Below, one piece after another: positions 26,228-34,831 of a DNA stretch of 47,702 nucleotides; the first letter of the stretch is position 1; each line of letters begins with the position of its first letter. The notes under the pieces are model-generated. The model was given only the letters and a program-made list of their open reading frames with translations. It had not been told where the DNA came from and ran no database searches. This DNA comes from Desulfopila aestuarii DSM 18488 (GTDB lineage Bacteria > Desulfobacterota > Desulfobulbia > Desulfobulbales > Desulfocapsaceae). Where the stretch lies: positions 1 through 47,702 of the forward strand of contig NZ_FRFE01000036.1 of NCBI RefSeq assembly GCF_900143695.1. The letters are read 5' to 3'. The position numbers and the translations under genes were made by a program.

Positions 26228-27388
26228 TTATACTCCCTGACACCAGCGTTCAATCTGGAGTCTGCTGCCGACTGCACCATTGAGGTTGATGTCGGCCTGA
26301 TAGCGGGTTCGACCCAGCATGCTGATTATATGGGTGGCAAGGGTGTGCTCTGTCAGGTCCGTGTCGCCCAGGATGGTGATTGTGGCCTTCCTGGCCAGTC
26401 GTCTGGCACGAAAGGCTTGTTCCTGGTTCTGGGCGAAAGGGTAAACCAGAGCAGGAATACCGGCCTGGACGATATTCATACAGGTGTTGTACCCGGCCAT
26501 GGAAATGGAAAGGTCTGCGGCCTGCAGCCAGTCGGGAAAATGGGCGCTGAAACGGTCGACAGCAGCATTGGGCGGCAGGTTGAGCAAGAGTCGCTGCACG
26601 GTGTTTTCCGGACAATATGGCCCACAAAAAAGCTGCATCCGGCAATTCTTGTCGGTATTGAGTTGTTTGAATGCCGCAATCGAGGCGACGAGCAGTTCCT
26701 CTCCCACATTTCCCCCGCCGACACTGACCACGATCAGCTTCTCGTTCGCGGCGAGCGAGAGCTGGTGACGCATCTTCTCACGTGACTGTGGTGTGCTTTT
26801 CGGGGTGACAAAACCTGTATAATGAATGGGAACATCAATATCCGGGTAACGGTTAAAGGTCTCGCCAAGGGTGATGACGGTGTCATCGGCGTGAACCAGC
26901 AAACCGTCAAACAAGCGGTTCAGGGTGGTGATTACCCTTTCTTCGAAACGTTCGCGGTCATTGGGCCGTTCAACAAGAATATCCCGGAGACTGACGAAAC
27001 ATTTGCAGGGGGAAAGTTCACCTTTCCGTATGGCTTTTAAAACTGGGTCGAGCTCAAAACGAAAGGCTTTACGGCCAAAAGGGTAGAGCTCTACCAGGAA
27101 AACTTCGGGTCGGAACTTCTCAAAAAACGAGTAAAGGCGAGTGCCTCGCTGTTTTTTGACCTCGTCAAGGGAATAGGCGGAATTGCAGGGGGCAAGATTT
27201 TTGAAGTCCGTATCCATCTGCAGTCCAGGTAGCTGGACGAGTGTGATGGTTTTCGGCACATCATCTACCGGCGGACCGCCCACGATGAGCCGTACTTCGT
27301 GGTGTTCGGCCAGCTCTTTGCAGATTTCAAGGCTTCTGTGGAAATGACCGATGCCGAGAACATGCTGGCAGTAATAGGCGATTCTCAC
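26228..27388 (-). CDS. GT-B glycosyltransferase (COG4671-like), second copy
   Basis: This 386-residue cytosolic or membrane-associated glycosyltransferase opens with CQHVLGIGHFHRSLEIC, the acceptor-side Gly/His motif of the MurG/MGDG-synthase type. Its donor-side part contains IVVSVGGGNVGEELL and SISMAGYNTCMNIVQAGIPALV. It is related to the product of 29361-30554, with which it shares the motif of an Asn near Gly-Tyr-Asn-Thr and a following Pro-Ala-Leu. The gene overlaps the histidine phosphatase gene by four bases. No membrane helix is seen. Confidence 0.8.
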   Translation of the reverse strand: MRIAYYCQHVLGIGHFHRSLEICKELAEHHEVRLIVGGPPVDDVPKTITLVQLPGLQMDTDFKNLAPCNSAYSLDEVKKQRGTRLYSFFEKFRPEVFLVELYPFGRKAFRFELDPVLKAIRKGELSPCKCFVSLRDILVERPNDRERFEERVITTLNRLFDGLLVHADDTVITLGETFNRYPDIDVPIHYTGFVTPKSTPQSREKMRHQLSLAANEKLIVVSVGGGNVGEELLVASIAAFKQLNTDKNCRMQLFCGPYCPENTVQRLLLNLPPNAAVDRFSAHFPDWLQAADLSISMAGYNTCMNIVQAGIPALVYPFAQNQEQAFRARRLARKATITILGDTDLTEHTLATHIISMLGRTRYQADINLNGAVGSRLQIERWCQGV

Positions 27389-28020
27389 AAGGCGGCCTCC
27401 GGCCTGATATTCAACGGGCCAAGTCGGTACTGGCCTTGTTCGTAGAGGATGTGGTGCAAACAGGCCTTTTCGACGTTGATGTTGTCATCGGGCAGAAAAC
27501 TGCAACCGGCAACACCGTAGACGAGGCATTTGATAACACCGAGATGGCAGATGACCAGGGTTTTTCCGGCTGGATGTTTGGCACGGTATGCGGCAAGCGC
27601 CGCCAAGGTACGATCTCGAACATCTTTTCGACTCTCGCCGTTTGGTGGACAAAAATCCCAGCCTTGTGCTGACATGACAGCCAGCTCGGTGGCAAAGTCC
27701 CGGCGTACATCATCAACCTTCAAACCTTCCCAGTCGCCCCAATCCTGCTCGCGCAGCCGCACGTCTTCCGTTATCTGGATTTGCAGGACCTCGTTGATGA
27801 TCTGGGCAGTTTCCCTTACCCGGCCCAGATCGCTGCAGAGGATGTGTTGCCAGCCGCCATCGGCAAGAAAGGCAGCCCACTTTGCGGTCATCGACCTGCC
27901 GTGCTCGGTAAGGGGGGAGTTGCCATGTCCTTGCACCCGCTTTTGACTGTTCCAGACAGTTTCACCATGGCGGAGCAATCCATAAATGTATGGGGTAGTC
28001 GTGTTGTGTGTTGTGTCCAC
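27385..28020 (-). CDS. Histidine phosphatase (phosphoglycerate-mutase-like)
   Basis: The 211-residue protein has the branch signature LLRHGETVWN (His18 becomes phosphorylated), LCSDLGRVRETA and VICHLGVIK with the second catalytic His. It may remove phosphate from a sugar phosphate or nucleotide sugar precursor of the glycan pathway, or act on another phosphomonoester. GTG at 28020 is chosen as start because GGAGG lies 7 bases upstream, immediately after the preceding stop at 28037. An ATG at 28113 would add 31 residues overlapping the previous gene. It overlaps the next gene by four bases. Confidence 0.82.
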   Translation of the reverse strand: MDTTHNTTTPYIYGLLRHGETVWNSQKRVQGHGNSPLTEHGRSMTAKWAAFLADGGWQHILCSDLGRVRETAQIINEVLQIQITEDVRLREQDWGDWEGLKVDDVRRDFATELAVMSAQGWDFCPPNGESRKDVRDRTLAALAAYRAKHPAGKTLVICHLGVIKCLVYGVAGCSFLPDDNINVEKACLHHILYEQGQYRLGPLNIRPEAAL

Positions 28021-28036
28021 GATGAACCTCCGGTTT

Positions 28037-29290
28037 TTAGCCGATATGGGGTTCGGCACGAAAGATCTCAGCCAGTCGTTCGATCCAGAACCGGTTGTCA
28101 AACTGCTCGGCAACCCATGTGTTTCCAGTGTTTATGATGTGTTCGCGCAGTTGCCGATCTTCCAGCAAGGTCATGATGGCCTCTGCCATGGCGTCAGGAT
28201 CAGACGGTGGTACGGTCAGCCCGGTTTCCCTGTTTTTCAGGATTTCGGGAATGGCCGATACTGTGGTGGAGATGGCCGGTACTCCCATGGCCAGACTCTC
28301 CACCAATACATTGGGGATCCCGTCCCTGTCTCCGTTATCAGCAATCTCGCAACCCAACACAAAGAGATCGCTTTCCTTGAAACGGGCCAGCACCTCGTCA
28401 TGGGTCTTTGTTCCCAGCCAGTGACATTGATCATCGAGGCCCAAAGTGTGGATCAAGCCAAGAATCTTTTCCCGGTCATCGCCATCACCGATCAGGACAT
28501 GCTGAAAGGATACACCGCGGCTTTTCAGATGTGCAAGGGCACGGTAGATGGTTGGCAGACCTTTTTTCTCGGTGAGGCGGGCAACGGTGAAGAGCCGGTA
28601 CGGTTCGGTGGGTACAGGCTTTTGCTCTGGATGATTGAAGAGCTCCAGATCGATGCCATGATAGACACAATGGATCGGGGTGGCTGAATCAGGAGCGATG
28701 CTGCGCAAGTATTCCGCGTTGTGACGGGTGCAGGTCACAACAAATCGCGCCTCATCCATCTTTTCCCGCAGTTGCTCCGGGTTGGAAGTGTAGATATCCT
28801 TGGCATGAGCAGTAAAGCTAAATGGCAATCCGGACAGGATTGCGCCGAACATGGTGACCGAGGTGGGAGAATGGGCGAAATGTCCGTGTAAATGTCGTAT
28901 TTCCGGTTCATGTAATAGGAAATTGTTTGTCATGTAGCCGGCTTGGAGCAGATGCTTGATGGTGGCAATTTTACCGGTTCGCCTGAACCTGGCTCCAGCA
29001 AGCATAAGGGCCTGGCGGTAGCGTCTGGGCTCTTTGCTAGCCAGAAAAATATTTGGGACGAGTAGACGTGGCAGTTCGAGCAGCAATTCCGTTGGTAGAT
29101 AATCGACCCTGGCCCGGATTTTTTTGACAGAGGCGTGGCTGAAATTTTCCCTTGGCTTTCGCATCGAAAACAGTCGCATGTTAAAACCGAGCTGCTCGAG
29201 CATGAGGATCTCATTTGAGATGAAGGTTTCAGAAATGCGCGGATAGCCTTTTAATATATAGGCGATAACGGGTCTGCTGGAGTCGGTCAT
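28037..29290 (-). CDS. GT4-family glycosyltransferase
   Basis: This 417-residue enzyme of GT-B fold, family 4, begins PVIAYILKGYPRISETFISNE, a sequence typical of GT4 enzymes of exopolysaccharide clusters. It shows HGHFAHSPTSV and, near the C terminus, ESLAMGVPAISTTVSAIPEI with the Glu-x7-Glu motif that binds the nucleotide sugar. It would transfer a hexose to a lipid-linked or growing glycan. The ATG at 29290 is preferred over an in-frame TTG at 29350, although neither has a clear ribosome binding site. The next gene starts 17 bases after its stop. Confidence 0.85.
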   Translation of the reverse strand: MTDSSRPVIAYILKGYPRISETFISNEILMLEQLGFNMRLFSMRKPRENFSHASVKKIRARVDYLPTELLLELPRLLVPNIFLASKEPRRYRQALMLAGARFRRTGKIATIKHLLQAGYMTNNFLLHEPEIRHLHGHFAHSPTSVTMFGAILSGLPFSFTAHAKDIYTSNPEQLREKMDEARFVVTCTRHNAEYLRSIAPDSATPIHCVYHGIDLELFNHPEQKPVPTEPYRLFTVARLTEKKGLPTIYRALAHLKSRGVSFQHVLIGDGDDREKILGLIHTLGLDDQCHWLGTKTHDEVLARFKESDLFVLGCEIADNGDRDGIPNVLVESLAMGVPAISTTVSAIPEILKNRETGLTVPPSDPDAMAEAIMTLLEDRQLREHIINTGNTWVAEQFDNRFWIERLAEIFRAEPHIG

Positions 29291-29360
29291 TGGGATTTTT
29301 GTAAGCCAAAAAAGACGGTGATGGTTGGCCGTGATGGCGGATATGGGCAAGGGTGGCGGG

Positions 29361-30554
29361 TCAGTTGTGTTGTAGATGGTGCAGCTCAGCCAGCATGGTA
29401 TCTAGCCCGGAAAGCTTGAAGCCACTCATGGCCTCCACGTATCTGTCCTTGTTTTCAATGATCGAGAAGATCTTGTCCCTGAGGAGCTGTGGGTTTACTT
29501 CGGTCCAGGGGATGAAATCGAGGAGGCCTCGCTCTTTTAAGCAGGTGGCGCGGATCAGCTGTTCGCGGCGGGGCCATTCGCGGGGAATGATAAGGGCAGG
29601 CGTTTTATGGGTGAGAATTTCGCAGATGGTGTTGTACCCTCCCATAGAGATGACCAGGTCCGCCGCCTTCATCATCTCTTCTACTTTGTGGTGGAAGGGT
29701 AATGATTTTATCCCATGGAGCTTCGCTCGTCGCTGGACCTCACGTCGCTGGCTTTTCGGCATGAAAGGGCCAGTAATCATGATCGTTTTCAAAGGCAGGG
29801 ATGTCGGGTAGTAATCATGCATATCAAGATAGTGTTCCAGCATCTCCATGCCGTCACCGCCGCCACCTGTAGTGATCAGGACAAAAATATCATCCTCGAG
29901 TATGCGGAATTGCTTGCGGATCCTGCACCTGGTGTTATCTGGTAGGTTCTTGCGGGGAATGTAGCCGGTAAACTTCACCTTGTCCTGGGCTTCTTGAGGT
30001 ATCTGATACTGGCAGATAGGATCGTATATTTCCTGGTTACCGTATACCCAGATCTGGTCGTAAAGGCTGGTTAGCGAGTTGTAGACGTTTTTTTCCCGCC
30101 AATCGTTGATGATGACCTCGCTGTCGTCGAGAATGTCACGCAATCCGAGGATTGAGGTAGTTTGCGGGCACTCTTTTTTGAGCCACTCAAGTGTAGGCAG
30201 TACCTCTCTTTTGAGACCGTGTGGTTCCTTATCGACAATAAAAAGATTGGGCTGAAAGGCCTGGGCAGTAGCGAGGATGATGTTGGTACGAATAGATAGC
30301 GCGTGTTCCTGCTCAATACGGATGGAAAGCGACTGATAATCGTCGTTGGTTTTCTTAATCATCCCAGGGATCCGGACAAAATCGACTTGTTCAGGGAAGG
30401 CGAAACGCCCGGCTATGGGTGAACCGGTCAGAATAAGCACATTGGTGTTCTTGTCACGCAGGTGGTTGGCAATAGCCATGGAGCGGCGAATATGTCCCAG
30501 ACCGTAGGTGTCGTGGGAGTACATGAGGATGTTGTAGGTGGATGTGCCGCTCAT
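29361..30554 (-). CDS. GT-B glycosyltransferase (COG4671-like), first copy
   Basis: This 397-residue protein opens NILMYSHDTYGLGHIRRS, the sequence typical of COG4671 proteins, and contains FVLITTGGGGDGMEMLEHYL and VISMGGYNTICEILTHKTPALI, the donor-site motifs of the MurG-like fold. Its role in the pathway is not known. The ATG at 30554 is chosen because homologues start near NILMYSHDT; a longer frame to 30653 adds 33 unrelated residues. It is the first gene of the 30554-25439 glycan run. Its paralogue, encoded at 26228-27388, is the fourth gene of the same run. Confidence 0.8.
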   Translation of the reverse strand: MSGTSTYNILMYSHDTYGLGHIRRSMAIANHLRDKNTNVLILTGSPIAGRFAFPEQVDFVRIPGMIKKTNDDYQSLSIRIEQEHALSIRTNIILATAQAFQPNLFIVDKEPHGLKREVLPTLEWLKKECPQTTSILGLRDILDDSEVIINDWREKNVYNSLTSLYDQIWVYGNQEIYDPICQYQIPQEAQDKVKFTGYIPRKNLPDNTRCRIRKQFRILEDDIFVLITTGGGGDGMEMLEHYLDMHDYYPTSLPLKTIMITGPFMPKSQRREVQRRAKLHGIKSLPFHHKVEEMMKAADLVISMGGYNTICEILTHKTPALIIPREWPRREQLIRATCLKERGLLDFIPWTEVNPQLLRDKIFSIIENKDRYVEAMSGFKLSGLDTMLAELHHLQHN

Positions 30555-30699
30555 AAATAATACCGGAAAAAAGACGAGGTGATTGCGGAGATGAGGTGCT
30601 CCGCATTGCTGAACATATAACGAGCACCTATTCCACTGTATATGACCTGTCAAGTAGGATGGTTTGGCTCTCGCTCTTTATGGGAGTATGGTAATGGCC

Positions 30700-30738
30700 A
30701 AAAAAAAGCCCCTTACCCGATAGGGGAAGGGGCTGTGT
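30700..30738 (-). terminator. Strong terminator of the small beta-barrel gene
   Basis: On the minus strand AGCCCCTT and AAGGGGCT pair, with an inner stem formed by CCCC and GGG, followed by a run of eight T. It lies about 20 bases after the stop at 30757. Confidence 0.88.
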
Positions 30739-30756
30739 AAAAACTACTACGTTCGA

Positions 30757-31293
30757 CTAAAAACTCAATGAGAGTTTATTGCTGATCATGATAATGCTTT
30801 CATCGTTGCTGTAGCTGCTACGTTCTCTGAGCAGATTGCCAGCATCCATATAGCCGAAATGCACTTCATAGCTGAGATTATCAAGAAAGCGGTAGATGAC
30901 ACCCAAGTTCGCTTCCCAGGCGGCCTCAGTGTCGAATGCCAAACTTGGCTGCATATTTTGCGTTACGCCTAATACACCTTGCAATGCGATTTCCGGCGTG
31001 GCACTGTATTCTGCGGCAATGGCAAAGCCTTTGGCGTTTCTGGCCTGGGCGGTGCCGCGGATGTTGTTTGCTTTGGCAGCATTGACACTCAGAATATCAG
31101 CCTTGGTACTAGTGATCATCAGCGGCTCATAATTCTGGAGACTGAGTTTCGACCCACCTTGTTCTCCCAATAAGGCTCCGAGATTGTAGGTCGTTACTTT
31201 GTAGACACTATGCGTCTCATTGCCTTCGGCCAAAGCCTGAGTGGCAGTTGTAATCGCGACAAGTGCGATTATGAGAAGCATTAATTGTTTCAT
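30757..31293 (-). CDS. Small outer-membrane beta-barrel-like protein
   Basis: The 178-residue product has a signal peptide (1-22, MKQLMLLIIALVAITTATQALA), then a domain with alternating hydrophobic strands (FAIAAEYSATPEIALQGVLGV, then LGVIYRFLDNLSYEVHFGYM) and a final ISNKLSLSF ending in Phe, as in outer-membrane barrels. It resembles the small OMPs common in deltaproteobacteria. The ATG at 31293 is chosen over an upstream frame start (31365) that would add a hydrophilic leader before the signal peptide. A promoter with TTGACA lies about 75 bases upstream, and a terminator follows. Confidence 0.75.
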   Translation of the reverse strand: MKQLMLLIIALVAITTATQALAEGNETHSVYKVTTYNLGALLGEQGGSKLSLQNYEPLMITSTKADILSVNAAKANNIRGTAQARNAKGFAIAAEYSATPEIALQGVLGVTQNMQPSLAFDTEAAWEANLGVIYRFLDNLSYEVHFGYMDAGNLLRERSSYSNDESIIMISNKLSLSF

Positions 31294-31593
31294 TTGTGGT
31301 GTCCCTATCCAGTGTCTCACTGTGTATTGGTGTTCTGTGGTACAAAAAATTATACTTAATTCCAATATCGTCCTTTGTTGCTAAAATGTCAAGACGATTT
31401 TTACAAAGAAAGTCGACTTAGTTGTTATGTTGGGAACCAAAAGCTTGGGAATAGTTGGTAACTCGTGAAAAACTATGGAAGTTCGCGGATTCAATACTGT
31501 ACTTGCCACGAAAAAGAAAACGGGATATAGGTACAGCCTGAAAAGCTACCGGGAGTCCGGTGGTGCTGATGATAAGAGATTGAGGAGATACAT
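31294..31593. other. Divergent promoter region
   Basis: This 300-base gap separates two secreted-protein genes read outward. Only the minus-strand promoter at 31364-31392 is clear. A GAGGAG ribosome binding site stands before the ATG at 31594. I see no riboswitch. Confidence 0.5.
31364..31392 (-). promoter_or_regulatory. Probable promoter of the small beta-barrel gene
   Basis: TTGACA (31387-31392) and GATATT (31364-31369) are 17 bases apart on the minus strand. A consensus TATAAT also lies downstream at 31349-31354 but has no -35 at the right distance. Confidence 0.5.
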
Positions 31594-33309
31594 ATGTTGA
31601 GCAGGATTGCGGCTGTCATTGTTCTTTGCCTGATGATTACTGGTGTTGTACCTGCAATTGCAGCAGAAAAAGCAGAGCTGTCCCGGGTGATGGTGCTGCC
31701 CTTTGACGGGAGTTCCGCCGGCGACTTTCAATATCTGACTGATAGTGTCCGGACCATGATCGCCAGCAGACTGGCGGCCAAACAGAATATAGAAGTTGTG
31801 GAATATGCTCTTTCTGCGACAGACCTTGCAGCCTTGCAGGGTGGTGAAGGGGCCGCCGCTGGGGAAACGGTATTCACCAGGTTGAACGCCGACTATTTGA
31901 TCTCCGGTTCGCTCTATGCCCTGCAGACGGGGCTGAAAATTCAGGCGACCCTCAGCCGTAAAACAACGACACCCGGGGCACGGGAAGGGGGGTTTGCCGT
32001 TCTCGCTGAAAATGAAAGCCAAATCATCAGTTCTGTTGAAGAACTGGCTGACGATATCGCCTCTCGGGGAATCGGATCCAGGACAGCAGGAGCGTTATTT
32101 GCTGATACCCAGGGCAGCGATAGAGAAGCGATATCCGGATTTGGTACTGAACATCCAGAGAAGATTTTCAAAAAAGGTCTGTATAGTGGGGCAATTGTGG
32201 CGGAAGGTGCCATGCAGGTAGAGTCCCTTGGGGTACGAAAAAGTTCGGATTTACCTCTTACCCTTGTCTCCATGGCTACCGGCGATCTGGATGGAGATGG
32301 TATCATGGAGATTGTTGCAGCCTCTCGTACCACTCTTGAAATCTATCGTTTTGACGAGACCGTGTTCAAAAAACTTGCAGAATACAAGTTCGATAAATCA
32401 TACAAGATCCATGCGGTCAATATTGCTGACCTGAATGGGGACGGTGCGCCAGAGATTTATCTCAGTGCAAATAATAAAATTCTTGCGTCGTCAGCAGTTT
32501 TTAGCTGGTCGGTTTCTAACGGGTTGAAACCCGTTCTGACTGATATCCGCTATTACATCCGGCCGGTTGAAACACCTGCTGATGGTTGGATTCTTGCGGG
32601 CCAGCGAGGCAGCAACGATTATACTCTCGGCTTTGTAGAGAAAAACATCGTAAAACTTGTATTCGATGAAAATACGAAAGGTTATGTTGAAGACAAGGTT
32701 CTGCCGTTGCCGGCTAACCTTCACTTGTTCGATTTTGTCTATGCCGAACTTGATGGAAAAGGTGGAAAAGAGCTTGTCGCCGTGGATCGTAACGAAAAAA
32801 TACTGGTGTATGATGCCTCGAACAGTCTTCTTTGGGTAAGTGAAAACGATTATGGCGGCAGCCGCAATTTTATCGGACCACCGAAAAGTGCGGTAACGTC
32901 GGTAGGGGATTTGTTTGGTAAAAACGATAATAAGAAAATAGAACAACTTGTTGTGTTTGTCCCTACGCGACTGCTCGCTGTCGACGTGGATAAAGATGGA
33001 ATCGACGAAATCATTACCGGTAGCAACAAACGTATTACTCCCAAGTGGTTTGCGAGTTTCAGGGAGTATGACGGAGGTTCTGTTGCCTGTCTGAGTTGGC
33101 AGGAAACAGCAATGGCCGAGTTATGGAAAACCAATACTGTTACAGGGTACCTTGCCGATTATATGTACGTGCCTCCTCGTGGAGAAGGGGGCGGAAAAGC
33201 AACCAGCGCATTATATATTGCCCAGGTACCGGATACGCAAATGCTGGGATTTGCCTATTCAAGTGACAGTAAGGTTTTGAAATATGAGATGAATGTGTCT
33301 ATGAAGTAG
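31594..33309 (+). CDS. Secreted TolB-N-like / FG-GAP repeat protein
   Basis: The 571-residue product has a signal peptide (1-23), an N-terminal domain (30-150) that resembles the TolB/CsgG-type domain (SRVMVLPFDGSS and DSVRTMIASRLA), and a C-terminal half made of FG-GAP/VCBS-like blades. The three clearest calcium-binding-like loops are DLDGDGIMEIV, DLNGDGAPEIY and DVDKDGIDEII, and one more is degenerate (ELDGKGGKELV). Such proteins are periplasmic or surface propellers with unknown partners. It is flanked by an OMP and a porin-like gene, which fits a cell-envelope role. GAGGAG precedes the start. Confidence 0.82.
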   Translation: MLSRIAAVIVLCLMITGVVPAIAAEKAELSRVMVLPFDGSSAGDFQYLTDSVRTMIASRLAAKQNIEVVEYALSATDLAALQGGEGAAAGETVFTRLNADYLISGSLYALQTGLKIQATLSRKTTTPGAREGGFAVLAENESQIISSVEELADDIASRGIGSRTAGALFADTQGSDREAISGFGTEHPEKIFKKGLYSGAIVAEGAMQVESLGVRKSSDLPLTLVSMATGDLDGDGIMEIVAASRTTLEIYRFDETVFKKLAEYKFDKSYKIHAVNIADLNGDGAPEIYLSANNKILASSAVFSWSVSNGLKPVLTDIRYYIRPVETPADGWILAGQRGSNDYTLGFVEKNIVKLVFDENTKGYVEDKVLPLPANLHLFDFVYAELDGKGGKELVAVDRNEKILVYDASNSLLWVSENDYGGSRNFIGPPKSAVTSVGDLFGKNDNKKIEQLVVFVPTRLLAVDVDKDGIDEIITGSNKRITPKWFASFREYDGGSVACLSWQETAMAELWKTNTVTGYLADYMYVPPRGEGGGKATSALYIAQVPDTQMLGFAYSSDSKVLKYEMNVSMK

Positions 33310-33425
33310 GCAAGAAGATCATTGCAACACTCATGCGGTGCGGGGGCAGGTATACTTTTTTGGTGTAACGGGTGAGAACAGTACGCGCACCAGTATAAAA
33401 AATTAAACCGCAGAGTAAAAAAATC

Positions 33426-33454
33426 TTGACATGCTATACGTGGCGGGATAAATA
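33426..33454 (+). promoter_or_regulatory. Strong promoter of the porin-like gene
   Basis: TTGACA (33426-33431), 17 bases, then TAAATA (33449-33454). The leader to ATG 33562 is about 100 bases and ends in AAGGAGAAAAGAG. Confidence 0.65.
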
Positions 33455-33561
33455 ACAAGTAACATTTTAAGAAGTAAAAGCCTCTTCTCGTGGATTGGAG
33501 CTGCGATGAAGAGATAATAGGGTCCCTTGAGAAGGGGCTACAGTTATTAAGGAGAAAAGAG

Positions 33562-34689
33562 ATGAAAAAAGTAATCCTCGCAGTAGCTGGTCTTGCACTG
33601 GTTGGCACCATGGCTACTTCTGCCATGGCAGAGTTTAAGTTTAGTGGTGATGCCCGTGCTCGTATGAACTACAAGAGCAATTTTGATGACACCTGGACTG
33701 CTTATCCTGCTGATGATGACAGCGCTGATACGTGGAATAGCCGTACCCGTTTCAAGATTGAAGCAGACACCAAAGGTGGTGCGTATGTGAAGACTCGTGT
33801 ACGTCTTGCTGAGGGAACTTGGGACGGAACCAGCAATACCCGTAATAAGAACAACAATATTTACACCGACTACGCTTATATCGGCGTACCTATGGGAATG
33901 GTGACTGTTGAGGGTGGTCTCATCAATCGTGACGTAACTCCGTTCCTGTATTTTGACGGCCGTGCAGACAGCCTCCAGGTGAAATACAAGAATGACAAGA
34001 CCGGTTTGGTTGTATTCTTTGATAAAACAGAGGAAAATGAAGCAGACGGTTTTGACTTCAGCGATCAGGATTGGTTCGGTTTCTTGTTGAATCAGGGCTT
34101 TGAAGGTGGTTGGGGCTTGACTGTTGGTGGTATTTACCAGGATAACAGTGAAGCCGGATTCGCTGGTACCGTTCAAGTGTCCGGTGCTGTTGCTGACGTA
34201 GCTCTGGTTGGTGAGATTGCATATCAGGAGGAAAACTTCCTGTCCGCTACCAATGACGACGGTTGGGGTGGTTACTTACAAGCAACCGTTCCGGTTGGTC
34301 CTGTATCACTGCTGGGCATGGTTGGCTTCACAGCTGACGGCTACAACATCGACGAGGCCGATTTCGGACCGTTCATCATGCTGCAGGACTACAGCCAGGT
34401 TTCAATTGGTACGGACTTCAGTGAAGTTGGCGAGGCTTTCTGGGCCGCTATTGTTCCGACCTTCCAGGTATCTGAGAAGTTGAGCATCAGCGCTCAGTTC
34501 TCATACGTAACTGTTGATCCGTATGCAGCTGGCCTGGATGATCAGGATCTCTTCGAGGTTGGTGGTACTGCAAAGTATGCAATCACCGACGGTGCTTCAC
34601 TGAGTGCCCAAATTGGTTATGCTGACGTTGACGATCTTGGTGACGAGAATCCTACCGCAGTTGGTCTGTCTCTTGATGTATCCTTCTAA
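33562..34689 (+). CDS. Porin-like outer-membrane protein
   Basis: The 375-residue product has a clean signal peptide (1-23, ending TSAMA) and a sequence of alternating short strands with Gly/Asp/Asn-rich turns (FKFSGDARARMNY, AYVKTRVRLAEGTW, TVEGGLINRDVTPF). It ends GLSLDVSF with the C-terminal Phe that the BAM complex recognises. Length fits a 14-18-stranded porin. Loops are rich in Asp and Glu, so cation or solute passage is possible, but specificity is unknown. The ATG at 33562 is set by AAGGAGAAAAGAG just before it. A strong promoter and a strong terminator, and the favourable codons, suggest high expression. Confidence 0.85.
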   Translation: MKKVILAVAGLALVGTMATSAMAEFKFSGDARARMNYKSNFDDTWTAYPADDDSADTWNSRTRFKIEADTKGGAYVKTRVRLAEGTWDGTSNTRNKNNNIYTDYAYIGVPMGMVTVEGGLINRDVTPFLYFDGRADSLQVKYKNDKTGLVVFFDKTEENEADGFDFSDQDWFGFLLNQGFEGGWGLTVGGIYQDNSEAGFAGTVQVSGAVADVALVGEIAYQEENFLSATNDDGWGGYLQATVPVGPVSLLGMVGFTADGYNIDEADFGPFIMLQDYSQVSIGTDFSEVGEAFWAAIVPTFQVSEKLSISAQFSYVTVDPYAAGLDDQDLFEVGGTAKYAITDGASLSAQIGYADVDDLGDENPTAVGLSLDVSF

Positions 34690-34725
34690 TTTAGTAACAA
34701 GCTAAGATTAGAAGAGCGTCTTTTA

Positions 34726-34757
34726 AAGGCGGGTTCCTCCGGGAGCCCGCCTTTTTC
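34726..34757 (+). terminator. Strong terminator of the porin-like gene
   Basis: GGCGGG and CCCGCC form a GC-rich stem with AAA and TTTTT flanks, starting about 37 bases after the stop at 34689. Confidence 0.9.
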
Positions 34758-34831
34758 TTTGTCTTTTCAAAATGGTTTGAATACCTCATCTTCCACTTGG
34801 TCTTCCTGATCGCTTGTGATTCAATATCATT

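Noticed and set aside
31480-31593. Possible riboswitch in the leader of the TolB-N/FG-GAP gene
   Set aside because: I tried the c-di-GMP (GEMM) core by eye and found no match; the pairings are short.
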